NCBI GenBank assembly: GCA_035570275.1
Contig: DATMNI010000090.1
Coordinates: 1 to 28,483, forward strand
DNA length: 28,483 nucleotides
Source of the DNA: DATMNI01 sp035570275
Lineage (GTDB): Bacteria > Acidobacteriota > Terriglobia > Bryobacterales > Bryobacteraceae
Direction of reading: 5' to 3'
Made by a program: the position numbers and the translations under genes
The notes under the pieces: generated by a model
Told to the model about the DNA's origin: nothing
Databases searched by the model: none
Seen by the model: the letters and a program-made list of their open reading frames with translations, nothing else
Shown: positions 6,432 to 16,252 of the stretch, one piece after another
How positions within the stretch are numbered: the first letter of the stretch is position 1
How the letters are laid out: every line of letters begins with the position of its first letter

Positions 6432-7541
6432 CTAATGGCCGTACTCCAGCGTCCGCGGGTCGGTGTTTCCGAACGTCAGGTACCAGGGCTGCTGCAACGG
6501 GCCGGTTGCGGCATTTACGAACGACTGAAACTGTTTACTGCGCACGTCATATCGCCGGACTTCTCCCGTGTTGGTGATGGGGACGAACAGACGGCCGCCG
6601 GGGCCGAACAGCAGCGCTTGCGCGAAGGCGCGGGGGCCGCCGGCGACATCGAGGTCGATGTGATCGCTGCAGGTTCCATCGCCTTCGAAGATTACGATCT
6701 TGTCGGTATCGGCCGCATTCGATTTATCGAGGAAGCTGGTCACATACAGCTTCCCATCGGGACCAAAAACCAGCCCTTCGGGGCGGTGCAGAGCCGGGCA
6801 ACTGGCGTTGCTGGCAAACACATCGGAGAACCTTCCGTTCTCAAAGCGCAGAATAAAGCCGGCCAGCGGATCGAAGTGAGGGTCGGGCCCGTTCTGATTC
6901 CCGACCGCGGAAACATAGAGCTTCCCATCGGGCCCGAAAACCAGGCCGCGGGGATGATACTCCCCAAAACTGTCCCCGGTAAACTTTCCGAAGTCCAGGT
7001 CGCCGAGAAAAGCGCCCGTCTCGTCGTCGAATTGCGCCACTCTGCCCGTCGGTCCGGCCCCAAGGTCGGCCACCAGGAGCCGGTGGCCGTCACCGAGGAC
7101 GATGCCGCGCGGCGCAAAAGGCACGTGAGCCGCGCAGGATCGGCCAGCCAGCGGATTGCAGGGGACGACGGCTCCCAGGGATTGGCCGTCCGCGGCGCGG
7201 TACCTGAGGATTTCGCCAGGAAAGTTTTGGTCTTCGTTCTGATTGACGAGGATGAGGTTGTTTCTGTTTCCGCGGGTGTCGATAAGAATGCCTCGCGGTC
7301 CATCCAGGCCGGCGCTTCCAGGAAGCACCAGGGCGCCCGCCTTGGCATCCAAAAAGCGCCCGCTCGCGGCATCGAAGCGTTTGACGGTGAAGTCGCCTTC
7401 ATCGCCGATGTAGAGGATATCCTTCGCCCCGCCATCGTCCTCGGCTCGCAATGCAGAGGCAGGCACGAGCGCGGCCGCCACACATAAAGTGGAGACAGCC
7501 AGGAACCGGCCTCTTTTCACTCGATTCTTCATTACGTACAT
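6432..7541 (-). CDS. Exported NHL/SMP-30-type beta-propeller protein
   Basis: The protein has 369 residues. AGGAG eight bases before the ATG at 7541 supports that start; MKNRVKRG at 7532 is the alternative. A basic n-region and hydrophobic core (about 13-33, ending ALRAED) form a signal peptide. Six or so propeller repeats follow, marked by GPRGILID, APRGIVLGDGHRLLVAD, HPRGLVFGPDGKLYVSA, RPEGLVFGPDGKLYVTS, FAQALLFGPGGRLFVPI and a final QPWYLTFG. No catalytic residue set of a lactonase can be assigned with confidence; a binding or scaffold role is equally likely. It is probably the first gene of a two-gene transcript with the HExxE protein. Confidence 0.85.
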   Translation of the reverse strand: MYVMKNRVKRGRFLAVSTLCVAAALVPASALRAEDDGGAKDILYIGDEGDFTVKRFDAASGRFLDAKAGALVLPGSAGLDGPRGILIDTRGNRNNLILVNQNEDQNFPGEILRYRAADGQSLGAVVPCNPLAGRSCAAHVPFAPRGIVLGDGHRLLVADLGAGPTGRVAQFDDETGAFLGDLDFGKFTGDSFGEYHPRGLVFGPDGKLYVSAVGNQNGPDPHFDPLAGFILRFENGRFSDVFASNASCPALHRPEGLVFGPDGKLYVTSFLDKSNAADTDKIVIFEGDGTCSDHIDLDVAGGPRAFAQALLFGPGGRLFVPITNTGEVRRYDVRSKQFQSFVNAATGPLQQPWYLTFGNTDPRTLEYGH

Positions 7542-7767
7542 CGTCTTTACTCCTAGCCCTTGCCAGGGCGTACGCGGCCTGTGGCCGGGCGGCTGCCCGG
7601 TGTTGGGGCAACGGTTGGCAGAGAAGTGGCAGCGGCCGCGCGGCGTGTCAGCGCCCAGCCAAAAGACCGTAAATTCTCTGCAAGCGAGGCTAATTGCTGG
7701 TGACTATTTCGCCCCGGTTCGGCGTGCACACACTCGCCATTCAGTCAGCGTGAGCAAACCCGATTTC

Positions 7768-7793
7768 ACCCGGCCAGTTCTCGCCGGTCGGGT
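7768..7793 (-). terminator. Possible terminator hairpin after the RCC1 gene
   Basis: On the minus strand ACCCGACC and GGCCGGGT pair with one mismatch around a ten-base loop, starting 15 bases past the RCC1 stop. A second perfect hairpin, CCGGGC/GCCCGG (7585-7600), lies closer to the NHL gene start. The rest of the 7542-7807 gap shows no gene. Confidence 0.35.
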
Positions 7794-7807
7794 GGCCAGC
7801 CACGCGG

Positions 7808-9433
7808 TCACCTTTCGATCCGCGGCCTCACGCTGGCGGTCCCCGAATCGATTCCGATGATGAGGCCCACCGGCACGGTCGTGGTAGTAACAGGCAGTGG
7901 CACTGCCACCTCGATTTCGAACGAGTATCGGTTGGATGCCAGCGGAGTGATGGATGCCTCCGTTTTCGCTCCCACAACCAGCCCTTCGAAGTGGAACGCG
8001 CCGTTTCCCGATTGCTCGAAAAAGCCCGCCGGGATTATGGTGATCAATTCGCCCACTTGCACGGTGACGGGCTCCGTCAGAGGGTGGATGCCGTTGCTGG
8101 CGGCCCCGAGTGTAAAGGAGCCCTCGAGTTTGACGCTGCCCGGCAAGGCCGTCTGGATGTCTAGTTCAGCCGCAAAGGTGCTGAAGCTGGATGGTATGCC
8201 GGTCACCGCGAGAGTGTGGTATTCGCCGGCGGCCACCGTCACGGCACCATTCAGGAAACCCGCCGGGACAGGCACGCTGCTATCGATGTTGTTACCGTTG
8301 CCCAGTTGGCCTAACGCATTGAATCCCCAATTCCAGACCGTGCCGTTGGACTTCAAGGCCGCGCTGTGTGCTTGGCCGCCGGCGATGGCGACCACCGAAC
8401 TCAACGGAACGTTGAAACCGTCCTTCACCTGAACGGGCATGCTGCTGAGTTGGGTGATCGGATCGGTGTCTGTAGTATTGCCGAGTTGGCCGAAGTTATT
8501 GAGTCCCCAAGTCCAGACTGTGCCGTCCTTCTTCAAGGCCAGGCTGTGGAAGCCTCCGCCGGCGATGGCGATAACCGAACTCAGCGGGACCTTCAAACCG
8601 GCCATCACCTGAACGGGCACGTTGACATGATCGGCGAACGGAATGATGGCCGCGGGGTTGCCGAGTTGGCCCAAAAAGCCATACCCCCAAGCCCAGACCG
8701 TCCCGTCGGACCGCAGGGCCAGGTTGTGGAAAACTCCGCTGGCGATGGCGACCACTTTACTCAAGCCGGTCACCGGAACGGCCACGTTGCTAGGGTTGTC
8801 GAAACCGTTGCCCAGTTGGCCGAGAAAACCAATCCCCCAAGTCCAGACTTTTCCGTCCTTCGTCAACGCCATGCTGGAGGCATCCCCAGCGGCGATGGCG
8901 ATCACCCCGCTCAACGGAACGTTCAGAGCGGTCATCACCTGAACGGGCACGCTGCTATCGGTGTTCGTAAGGTTTCCCAGTTCGCCGGCGCCATTAAATC
9001 CCCAGGCCCAGACCGTTCCGTCGGCTTGCAACGCCAGGCTGTGCCCGGTTTGGTCTGGGAAGTCGTATCCGTCGGCGATAGCGATGACCGGGCTCAAGCC
9101 GGTCACCTGAACCGGCACGTTGCTACTGATGTTGCCGCCGTTGCCGAGCTGGCCGGAAAGGCCGAACCCCCAATTCCAGACCGTCCCGTCCGCCTTCAGG
9201 GCCATGCTGTGGCCTCCTCCACCGTCGATGGCGATGACCGAACTCAAGCCGATCACCGGAACGGGCCTATTGCTACTGCTAGTCGTATTGTTGCCCAGTT
9301 GGCCGGAAAGGCCGAACCCCCAGTCCCAGAGGGTTCCCGCCTGCTGGGCCGTGGCGCGCGGCGCGACCGACGTCAACACCGCGGCCAGACCCGCACAGAT
9401 ACAACCGGTGTGTAAGATCCCCGCTTTCCTCAT
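7808..9433 (-). CDS. Exported RCC1-repeat (seven-bladed propeller) protein
   Basis: The protein has 541 residues from the ATG at 9433, preceded by GGAGGAGG; an upstream in-frame start at 9472 would translate the ribosome site. MRKAGILHTGCICAG... to TAQQ is a signal peptide, with a Cys that might alternatively suit lipidation. Seven RCC1 repeats follow (about 33-415), each with W-x-W-G, GQLGN, VPVQV and VIAIAxGxxHSxALKxDGTV, enough for one closed propeller. The C-terminal region of about 125 residues is Thr/Val-rich and predicted beta. The repeats are also visible as DNA repeats of about 165 bp. Bacterial RCC1 proteins are usually surface or secreted binding modules; no partner is known here. 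It carries leader copy B and is divergent from the sensor kinase. Confidence 0.9.
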   Translation of the reverse strand: MRKAGILHTGCICAGLAAVLTSVAPRATAQQAGTLWDWGFGLSGQLGNNTTSSSNRPVPVIGLSSVIAIDGGGGHSMALKADGTVWNWGFGLSGQLGNGGNISSNVPVQVTGLSPVIAIADGYDFPDQTGHSLALQADGTVWAWGFNGAGELGNLTNTDSSVPVQVMTALNVPLSGVIAIAAGDASSMALTKDGKVWTWGIGFLGQLGNGFDNPSNVAVPVTGLSKVVAIASGVFHNLALRSDGTVWAWGYGFLGQLGNPAAIIPFADHVNVPVQVMAGLKVPLSSVIAIAGGGFHSLALKKDGTVWTWGLNNFGQLGNTTDTDPITQLSSMPVQVKDGFNVPLSSVVAIAGGQAHSAALKSNGTVWNWGFNALGQLGNGNNIDSSVPVPAGFLNGAVTVAAGEYHTLAVTGIPSSFSTFAAELDIQTALPGSVKLEGSFTLGAASNGIHPLTEPVTVQVGELITIIPAGFFEQSGNGAFHFEGLVVGAKTEASITPLASNRYSFEIEVAVPLPVTTTTVPVGLIIGIDSGTASVRPRIER

Positions 9434-9460
9434 TCTTTTCCTCCTCCTGCTTGTTGCCCG

Positions 9461-9540
9461 CGGGTTCAACATTACGGCGTTCCCGGCGGCCTGTCACCGC
9501 ACACGTGGGTAGGTTTGCGGAGCGCAGGCCCAGAGTTTAC
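9461..9540 (-). promoter_or_regulatory. Shared leader module, copy B (upstream of RCC1 gene)
   Basis: This is the ungapped homologue of 4891-4970 (80 percent identity). On the minus strand it runs from TGTAAACT (possible -10) through the invariant CCCACGTGTGCGGTGACA core to GTTGAACCCGCGGG, followed by AGCAGGAGGAGG and the start codon. GGCCTG and CAGGCC (9525-9530 and 9488-9493) can close a hairpin with an inner CCGCA/TGCGG stem. The upstream flank differs from copy A, so the duplicated unit begins at the -10-like box. Confidence 0.6.
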
Positions 9541-9542
9541 AA

Positions 9543-9570
9543 TTGACCATCGAGTTTTCTACGCTCTTAT
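9543..9570 (+). promoter_or_regulatory. Candidate sigma-70 promoter of the sensor kinase gene
   Basis: TTGACC (9543-9548), a 16-base spacer and TCTTAT (9565-9570) lie 60 bases before the kinase start and directly back-to-back with leader copy B. The two divergent transcripts would therefore start about 35-40 bases apart. Confidence 0.4.
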
Positions 9571-9630
9571 GGGTTCGAGGGTGGAAACGTAAGAGATAAT
9601 TCCGTCACTAATTCCTCACGGCGGGGTGCG

Positions 9631-12600
9631 ATGGTGTTGCAACGGGTGGGACCACGAAGCTTGACGATTTTTCTGTTGGTGTGCGGCGCGCTTTCGGCCA
9701 AACTGCTGCCGGTCCGGACCTACACCATCGCCGACGGCCTGCCGCGCGACACCATCAACTGCATCCAGCCGGACACGCTGGGATTCCTGTGGTTCTGCAC
9801 GCCTGAAGGCCTGTCGCGCTTCGACGGCTATCAGTTCACTAATTACGGCGTCGAACAGGGGCTGCCGCACCCGAATGTCAACGCCTTCCTGGCAGCCAGG
9901 GACGGCACTTATTGGGTAGCTACTGCCGTCGGGCTGAGCCTGTTCGACCCGGCCGCCCAAACGCCCGAACTCAGATTCCGGAACTTCAGTCCCGCCATGG
10001 GAACACCACAGGGGGTGAGCGTTGTGCTCGAAGACCGCCAGGGGACCATCTGGTGCGGCACGGGCGGGGGACTGTACCGGGTCGAGGACCGCACCCCGTC
10101 GCGAGTGCGGTTCGTGAAAGCCGAAATCGGCATGGCGCATGAGACTGGGTACGATGGCGTGGTTCGCTCGCTAATGGAGGACCGCCACGGGTCGCTATGG
10201 GTCGGCACTCTGAGGGGCGTATACCGCCGAAGCCCTGACGGCCGCACGGACCGGTTCACCCCGCGCGAGGGACTGCCGGCGAATGAGGTCTTCTCGCTGC
10301 TAGAGGATCGGCAGGGCCGGTTGTGGGCCGGCACGCTCATCGGGCTCTGTCTGATTCGGCCGGACGCAGCCCCGGCGGCAGACCACGGCGCGCCCATCTG
10401 CCAACGCGTGTACACCACACGAGACGGGCTGCCGGTCAATCGTATCCAGGATCTCCATCAAACCTCGGACGGTAGGCTCTGGATAGCGGCCGCCATAGGC
10501 TTGAGCGAGCTGATTCCGGGTGCAGTCCCTGCTGGCGGCAAAAGCTTGCGCACCTACCGCGCAGCCGAAGGGCTCGCCGACAACTCGATTGACGTTCTGG
10601 GCGAGGACCGCGAGGGCAACCTCTGGGTGGGCACGCAAGGGGGCGCGAAGAAAATCGCACGCTCAGGGCTGGTAACTTACACCGAGGACGATGGATCAAA
10701 CAAGGGGGGCATCCCGGCCATTGTTGAAGATGCGGCCGGCCGGCTGTGCGTGTTTCGGAAGCACGATGGAGAGCACTTGGATCTTCAGTGCTTCGACGGA
10801 GAACGGTTTCAAACCATCCCACCGAATTACGGACCGGGGATGGATTACGTCGGCTGGGGCTGGAACCAGACCGCTGTGCGCGACCACTTAGGCGAATGGT
10901 GGATCGCCACCGGACACGGGTTGTTCCGGTTCCCAGCAGTGGCGCGGACGGAGGACCTGGCGCGATTGGCGCCGAAGGCTGTCTATACCACCCGGGACGG
11001 CTTGGCCGACCGTGACATTTTCCGGCTGTATGAAGACCGGCGGGGAGATCTCTGGATCACCCTCACCAATTACTACAAGCTTTACCACTGGGAACGTGCG
11101 ACGGGCCATTTCCGGGCACTCACGAAGGAGGAATTCCCATTCGCCGACCGGGGCGGATACTCCTACGGTGAGGACGCGTCGGGCAATCTATGGATCGGGC
11201 AATTCAGTGCCGTGACCCGGTATCGCGGCGGGCGGTTCCAGAGCTTTGCCGAGGCGGACGGCATTCCGCCGGGCACCATCTGGGACATCCACCTAGACCA
11301 TGCGGGCCGGTTGTGGATGGCTTCGGGCGAAGGGCTCGTCCGCCTGGACGATGTGAATGCGGCACGCCCGCGGTTCATCGTCTACCGTACCCCGCAGGGC
11401 CTTTCCAGCAACAACGTCCGCTGCATCGCCGAGGATCTGCAGGGCCGGATCTATGCCGGTACCGGACGCGGCCTGGACCGCCTGGACCCAGGGACAGGCC
11501 GGTGGAAACACTACACGTCGGCCGAAGGGCTGGTGAGCGGCACCTTCCAGACTGCCTTCCGCGACCGACTGGGAACGCTGTGGTTCGGCACCAATTTCGG
11601 TCTCTCGCAACTGGTCCCGGAACCGGATGTGCCGCGCGCGCCCCCCGCGGTGTTGGTTACCGGGCTGCGCATCGCCGGCAAACCGTGGGCGCTGCCGGGG
11701 TGGGGCCAGAGCCTTATCTCCGGGCCGGAGCTTTCGCGGCGCGAGTCTTTGGGAATCGACTTCGCCGGTCCCAGTTTCTCGCCGGGAGAGACCCTGCGCT
11801 ACCAGTACCGGTTCGAAGGGCTCGACCCGGAGTGGAGCAGCCCCGTTGCGCAGCGCGGCGTGGAGGCCAGCCTGGCGCCGGGCCGGTACCGTTTTCAAGT
11901 GCGGGCCGTGAACCAGGAAGACGTGGTCAGCACGGCGCCGGCCGAGATTTCGTTCACCGTTCTGAGCCCGCTCTGGCAGCGATGGTGGTTCCTGTGCCTG
12001 GCGGCGCTGGGGGCCGGGGCCGCCGTGCTGGCCGCGCACCATTACCGGTTGCGGCACGTGCTGGCCGTGGAACAACTGCGCATGCGCATTGCCACCGACC
12101 TGCACGACGATATCGGATCGAGCCTTTCGGAGATCGCCATCGTGAGCGAGGTGGCGCACCGCCGCTTGGACGCCCGGTTGGACCCCCAGGTGGACCATCA
12201 GGGCGACCCGGGCGCCCGCGAGGTGGCGGGCCGGCTTTCGGACATCTCCCGCACGTCGCGCGAGTTGGTGGATTCGATGAGCGACATCGTCTGGTCCATC
12301 GACCCCAAACGCGACCGGTTCGGCGATCTGGCGCAGCGCATGCACCGGTTCGGCGCGGACATGCTCACGCCGCGCGGCATCGTCTTCCTGTTTCACGCGC
12401 AGCCGGCAGCGCTGAACTTGGAACTCACGGCCGACGTCAAGCGCCAGTTGTTCCTGATCTTCAAAGAGAGTGTACACAATATCGCGCGTCACGCCGTCTG
12501 CGGGCACGCCGAGGCCAGCCTGTGGCGTCACGGAGCTTGGCTGCTGCTCGCCGTTCACGATGATGGCACGGGCTTCGACCCCTCGCAGGCGGTGAACGGC

Positions 12601-12792
12601 CATGGCCTGCGGAGCATGCGCGAGAGGGCGGCGGCGCTGGGCGGGGACTTGAATGTTGACACGGCCCACGGCGGCGGAACCGCCTTGAAGCTGCGTGTGC
12701 CGCTGCACCCACCGGCTGATGGCTTGAGAAGATACCTACCCAAGGGGACGGTGACCTGGCGGCGATGGTGGAGTAACATCGGCAAGCGGTGA
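9631..12792 (+). CDS. Large two-component sensor histidine kinase (Reg_prop propeller, Y_Y_Y, HisKA_3, HATPase)
   Basis: The protein has 1053 residues. A signal peptide or anchor lies at about 10-24. Residues about 25-670 form a periplasmic double propeller of Reg_prop repeats (repeated LPxNxVxxLxEDRxGxLWVGT units). A Y_Y_Y beta-sandwich follows (about 672-779; LRYQYRFEGLDPEWS, APGRYRFQVRAVN), then one membrane helix (about 785-802). The HisKA_3 dimerisation box is RIATDLHDDIGSSLSEIA (phospho-acceptor His825). The HATPase_c domain has an N-box KESVHNIARHA (Asn950) and a G-box DDGTGFD (977-983) ending GHGLRSMRERAAALGG. There is no receiver domain, unlike Bacteroides hybrid sensors of similar architecture. 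Family knowledge: such sensors commonly bind glycans or oligosaccharides. The 3' end overlaps the regulator gene by GTGA. The ligand here is unknown. Confidence 0.95.
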   Translation: MVLQRVGPRSLTIFLLVCGALSAKLLPVRTYTIADGLPRDTINCIQPDTLGFLWFCTPEGLSRFDGYQFTNYGVEQGLPHPNVNAFLAARDGTYWVATAVGLSLFDPAAQTPELRFRNFSPAMGTPQGVSVVLEDRQGTIWCGTGGGLYRVEDRTPSRVRFVKAEIGMAHETGYDGVVRSLMEDRHGSLWVGTLRGVYRRSPDGRTDRFTPREGLPANEVFSLLEDRQGRLWAGTLIGLCLIRPDAAPAADHGAPICQRVYTTRDGLPVNRIQDLHQTSDGRLWIAAAIGLSELIPGAVPAGGKSLRTYRAAEGLADNSIDVLGEDREGNLWVGTQGGAKKIARSGLVTYTEDDGSNKGGIPAIVEDAAGRLCVFRKHDGEHLDLQCFDGERFQTIPPNYGPGMDYVGWGWNQTAVRDHLGEWWIATGHGLFRFPAVARTEDLARLAPKAVYTTRDGLADRDIFRLYEDRRGDLWITLTNYYKLYHWERATGHFRALTKEEFPFADRGGYSYGEDASGNLWIGQFSAVTRYRGGRFQSFAEADGIPPGTIWDIHLDHAGRLWMASGEGLVRLDDVNAARPRFIVYRTPQGLSSNNVRCIAEDLQGRIYAGTGRGLDRLDPGTGRWKHYTSAEGLVSGTFQTAFRDRLGTLWFGTNFGLSQLVPEPDVPRAPPAVLVTGLRIAGKPWALPGWGQSLISGPELSRRESLGIDFAGPSFSPGETLRYQYRFEGLDPEWSSPVAQRGVEASLAPGRYRFQVRAVNQEDVVSTAPAEISFTVLSPLWQRWWFLCLAALGAGAAVLAAHHYRLRHVLAVEQLRMRIATDLHDDIGSSLSEIAIVSEVAHRRLDARLDPQVDHQGDPGAREVAGRLSDISRTSRELVDSMSDIVWSIDPKRDRFGDLAQRMHRFGADMLTPRGIVFLFHAQPAALNLELTADVKRQLFLIFKESVHNIARHAVCGHAEASLWRHGAWLLLAVHDDGTGFDPSQAVNGHGLRSMRERAAALGGDLNVDTAHGGGTALKLRVPLHPPADGLRRYLPKGTVTWRRWWSNIGKR

Positions 12793-13424
12793 TCAATGTC
12801 GCGATTATCGAGGATCAACCGAAGATTCGGGAAGGTCTGGCCAGTCTGATCGATTCCACTCCAGGCTTTCGGTGTGCGTGGCGGTTCGGGAGCATGGAAG
12901 AGGCGCTGGCGAACCTGGGCCGTTCGCCTCCGGATGTGTTCCTGGTGGATATCGGCCTGCCCGGCATGTCAGGCATCGCGGGAATCCCCATCTTGAAGGA
13001 ACGTTGTCCCGGTGTGCCGCTGCTGATGCTCACGGTATACGATGACGACCAGCGAATCTTCGACGCGCTGTGCGCCGGCGCCGGCGGCTACTTGCTCAAG
13101 AAGACCCCGCCGGACCGCCTGCTGGCGAGCATCGCCGAGGCCCTGGACGGCGGCGCGCCCATGTCGCCCGAGGTGGCGCGGCGGGTGGTGGAGCTGTTCC
13201 GGGAATTCCGGCCCGCCGAAGACGCCGGCTGCCGGTTGACGCCGCACGAGACCAGGCTGCTGCAGATGCTGGTGGATGGGCACAACTATCACACCGCGGC
13301 GGCCGAATTGCGCGTCAGTGTCAATACCGTTCGTTTCCACTTCCGGAACATCTACGACAAGCTGCAGGTGCACTCGAAGTCGGAGGCGGTGTCCAAGGCG
13401 CTGCGGCAGAGGATCGTGCGGTAA
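12789..13424 (+). CDS. NarL/LuxR-family response regulator
   Basis: The protein has 211 residues, beginning at a GTG whose GTGA overlaps the kinase stop, so the pair is translationally coupled. The receiver domain (1-120) has acidic residues Glu8-Asp9, phospho-acceptor Asp54 (VDIGLPGMSG), Thr82 (LMLTVYDD) and Lys104 (YLLKKT). The C-terminal LuxR-type helix-turn-helix spans about 148-208 (LTPHETRLLQML, TAAAELRVSVNTVRFHFRNIYDKLQVHSKSEAV). It is expected to be phosphorylated by the upstream kinase and to bind DNA as a dimer. The divergent exported-protein island and the shared leaders are candidate targets (inference). Confidence 0.95.
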   Translation: MINVAIIEDQPKIREGLASLIDSTPGFRCAWRFGSMEEALANLGRSPPDVFLVDIGLPGMSGIAGIPILKERCPGVPLLMLTVYDDDQRIFDALCAGAGGYLLKKTPPDRLLASIAEALDGGAPMSPEVARRVVELFREFRPAEDAGCRLTPHETRLLQMLVDGHNYHTAAAELRVSVNTVRFHFRNIYDKLQVHSKSEAVSKALRQRIVR

Positions 13425-13437
13425 GGCCGCCCTGGAC

Positions 13438-13539
13438 CGGATGCCGGATGTCAGATGCCGGATGCCGGTGAAAGGCAACGCGCCCGGTGCGGTTCTTACC
13501 GGCCACCGGCATCCGAGCGAAGCGAGCATCCGGCATCCG
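13438..13539. repeat. Imperfect long inverted repeat between convergent genes
   Basis: CGGATGCCGGATG (13438-13450) pairs with 13527-13539 and CGGATGCCGGTG (13459-13470) with 13504-13515, leaving an internal bulge and a loop of about 33 bases. GATGCCGG units repeat within the arms. It sits between the response regulator stop and the end of the convergent HAD gene and overlaps the last codons of the latter, so it may serve as a bidirectional terminator built from a dispersed repeat. Confidence 0.7.
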
Positions 13540-14206
13540 TCTTTAGCGGCGTCAGCGCGCGCAGATCGTCAATCCAATAATCCGGATCGAAGCGAGCCAG
13601 GTCGTCGGTCTTGCCATACCCGTAACGCACGGCGCACGTCTTCACGCCCGCCCGGTGTCCGGCTTCCATGTCGGCCGCCGAATCGCCCACAAAGAGGCAG
13701 TCCTCGGGTTGGGCTCCCAGCGCCTTCAGCGCGGCCCAAATCACGTCCGGCGCCGGCTTGCAGGGAAAGCCGTCGGTGCCTTGCACGTGGTCGAAATACT
13801 GGATCAGGCCGAACTGCTGCAGGACGGCGCGCGTGGTCGGCGTGCCCTTGGTCGTGGCAGACCCCTTGCGGCCACTAAGCGCTGCCAGCCCCTCCGCCAC
13901 CCCCGCGTACACCGAGGTCATCTTGTGCCCGCGGGCCAGGTAGAAAACCCGATACTGCGCGATCAGTTCATCGATCTGTTCGGGGGTGTAGTGCGGGAAG
14001 ATGTCGGTAAACAGGTCGATGAGGTGCCGCCCGATATAGCTCTTCAGGAAATCGAAGGTAACGGGTGGGGAAGGAAACGAGCGGTTGAACACCGAAGTAT
14101 CCAGCACCTGCTGGACCGCGCCGCAAATATCCAGCGCCGAGTCCAGCAGCGTGCCGTCGATATCGAACAGATAAACCGGGAAACCGGGGACTTGTCCGTG
14201 ACTCAT
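13496..14206 (-). CDS. HAD-superfamily hydrolase, phosphoglycolate phosphatase-like
   Basis: The protein has 236 residues from the ATG at 14206; a TTG three codons upstream is the alternative. Motif I is FDIDGTLLDS (nucleophile and acid/base Asp), motif II is the Ser/Thr in GRKGSATTKGT, motif III is the Lys in FPCKPAPD, and motif IV is VGDSAADMEAG. A helical cap (about 25-95) puts it in the Gph/PGP-like C1 subgroup. Likely reaction: dephosphorylation of a small phosphate ester such as 2-phosphoglycolate in the cytosol; the substrate cannot be read from the sequence. The last 15 or so residues (TDAGCSLRSDAGGR) are encoded by the inverted repeat and look like a non-conserved extension acquired when the repeat overran the original stop. 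Confidence 0.88.
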   Translation of the reverse strand: MSHGQVPGFPVYLFDIDGTLLDSALDICGAVQQVLDTSVFNRSFPSPPVTFDFLKSYIGRHLIDLFTDIFPHYTPEQIDELIAQYRVFYLARGHKMTSVYAGVAEGLAALSGRKGSATTKGTPTTRAVLQQFGLIQYFDHVQGTDGFPCKPAPDVIWAALKALGAQPEDCLFVGDSAADMEAGHRAGVKTCAVRYGYGKTDDLARFDPDYWIDDLRALTPLKTDAGCSLRSDAGGR

Positions 14207-14210
14207 CCTG

Positions 14211-14264
14211 ATCAAGCGGGCGGATCAAGCGGGTGAATCAGGCGGGCGGATCACGCCGGCCGGA

Positions 14265-14277
<13 letters not shown>
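14211..14277. repeat. About five copies of a 13-bp tandem repeat
   Basis: Units of the form ATCAAGCGGGCGG, ATCAAGCGGGTGA, ATCAGGCGGGCGG, ATCACGCCGGCCGG and ATTACGCCGGCGCC follow one another between the HAD start and the ftsH stop, overlapping the last codons of ftsH. It is a degenerate minisatellite; the outer units drift towards GC-rich palindromes. Confidence 0.6.
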
Positions 14278-16160
<1,883 letters not shown>

Positions 16161-16252
16161 GCAACCTCCGTATTACCCCTCGAGCTGTACCAGCCCTTAT
16201 TGCTATAGACGCCGTGGTGCCCGATCCCGATTCCGTTTTCGTCACCGGATGC

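Noticed and set aside
8260..9340. Regularly spaced DNA repeats of about 165 bp, considered as an array
   Set aside because: They are the coding repeats of the seven RCC1 blades, not a CRISPR or satellite array.
11293..12708. Minus-strand frame of 471 codons opposite the sensor kinase
   Set aside because: It is antisense to the conserved Y_Y_Y, HisKA_3 and HATPase regions, and its composition is Arg/Gln-rich without domains.
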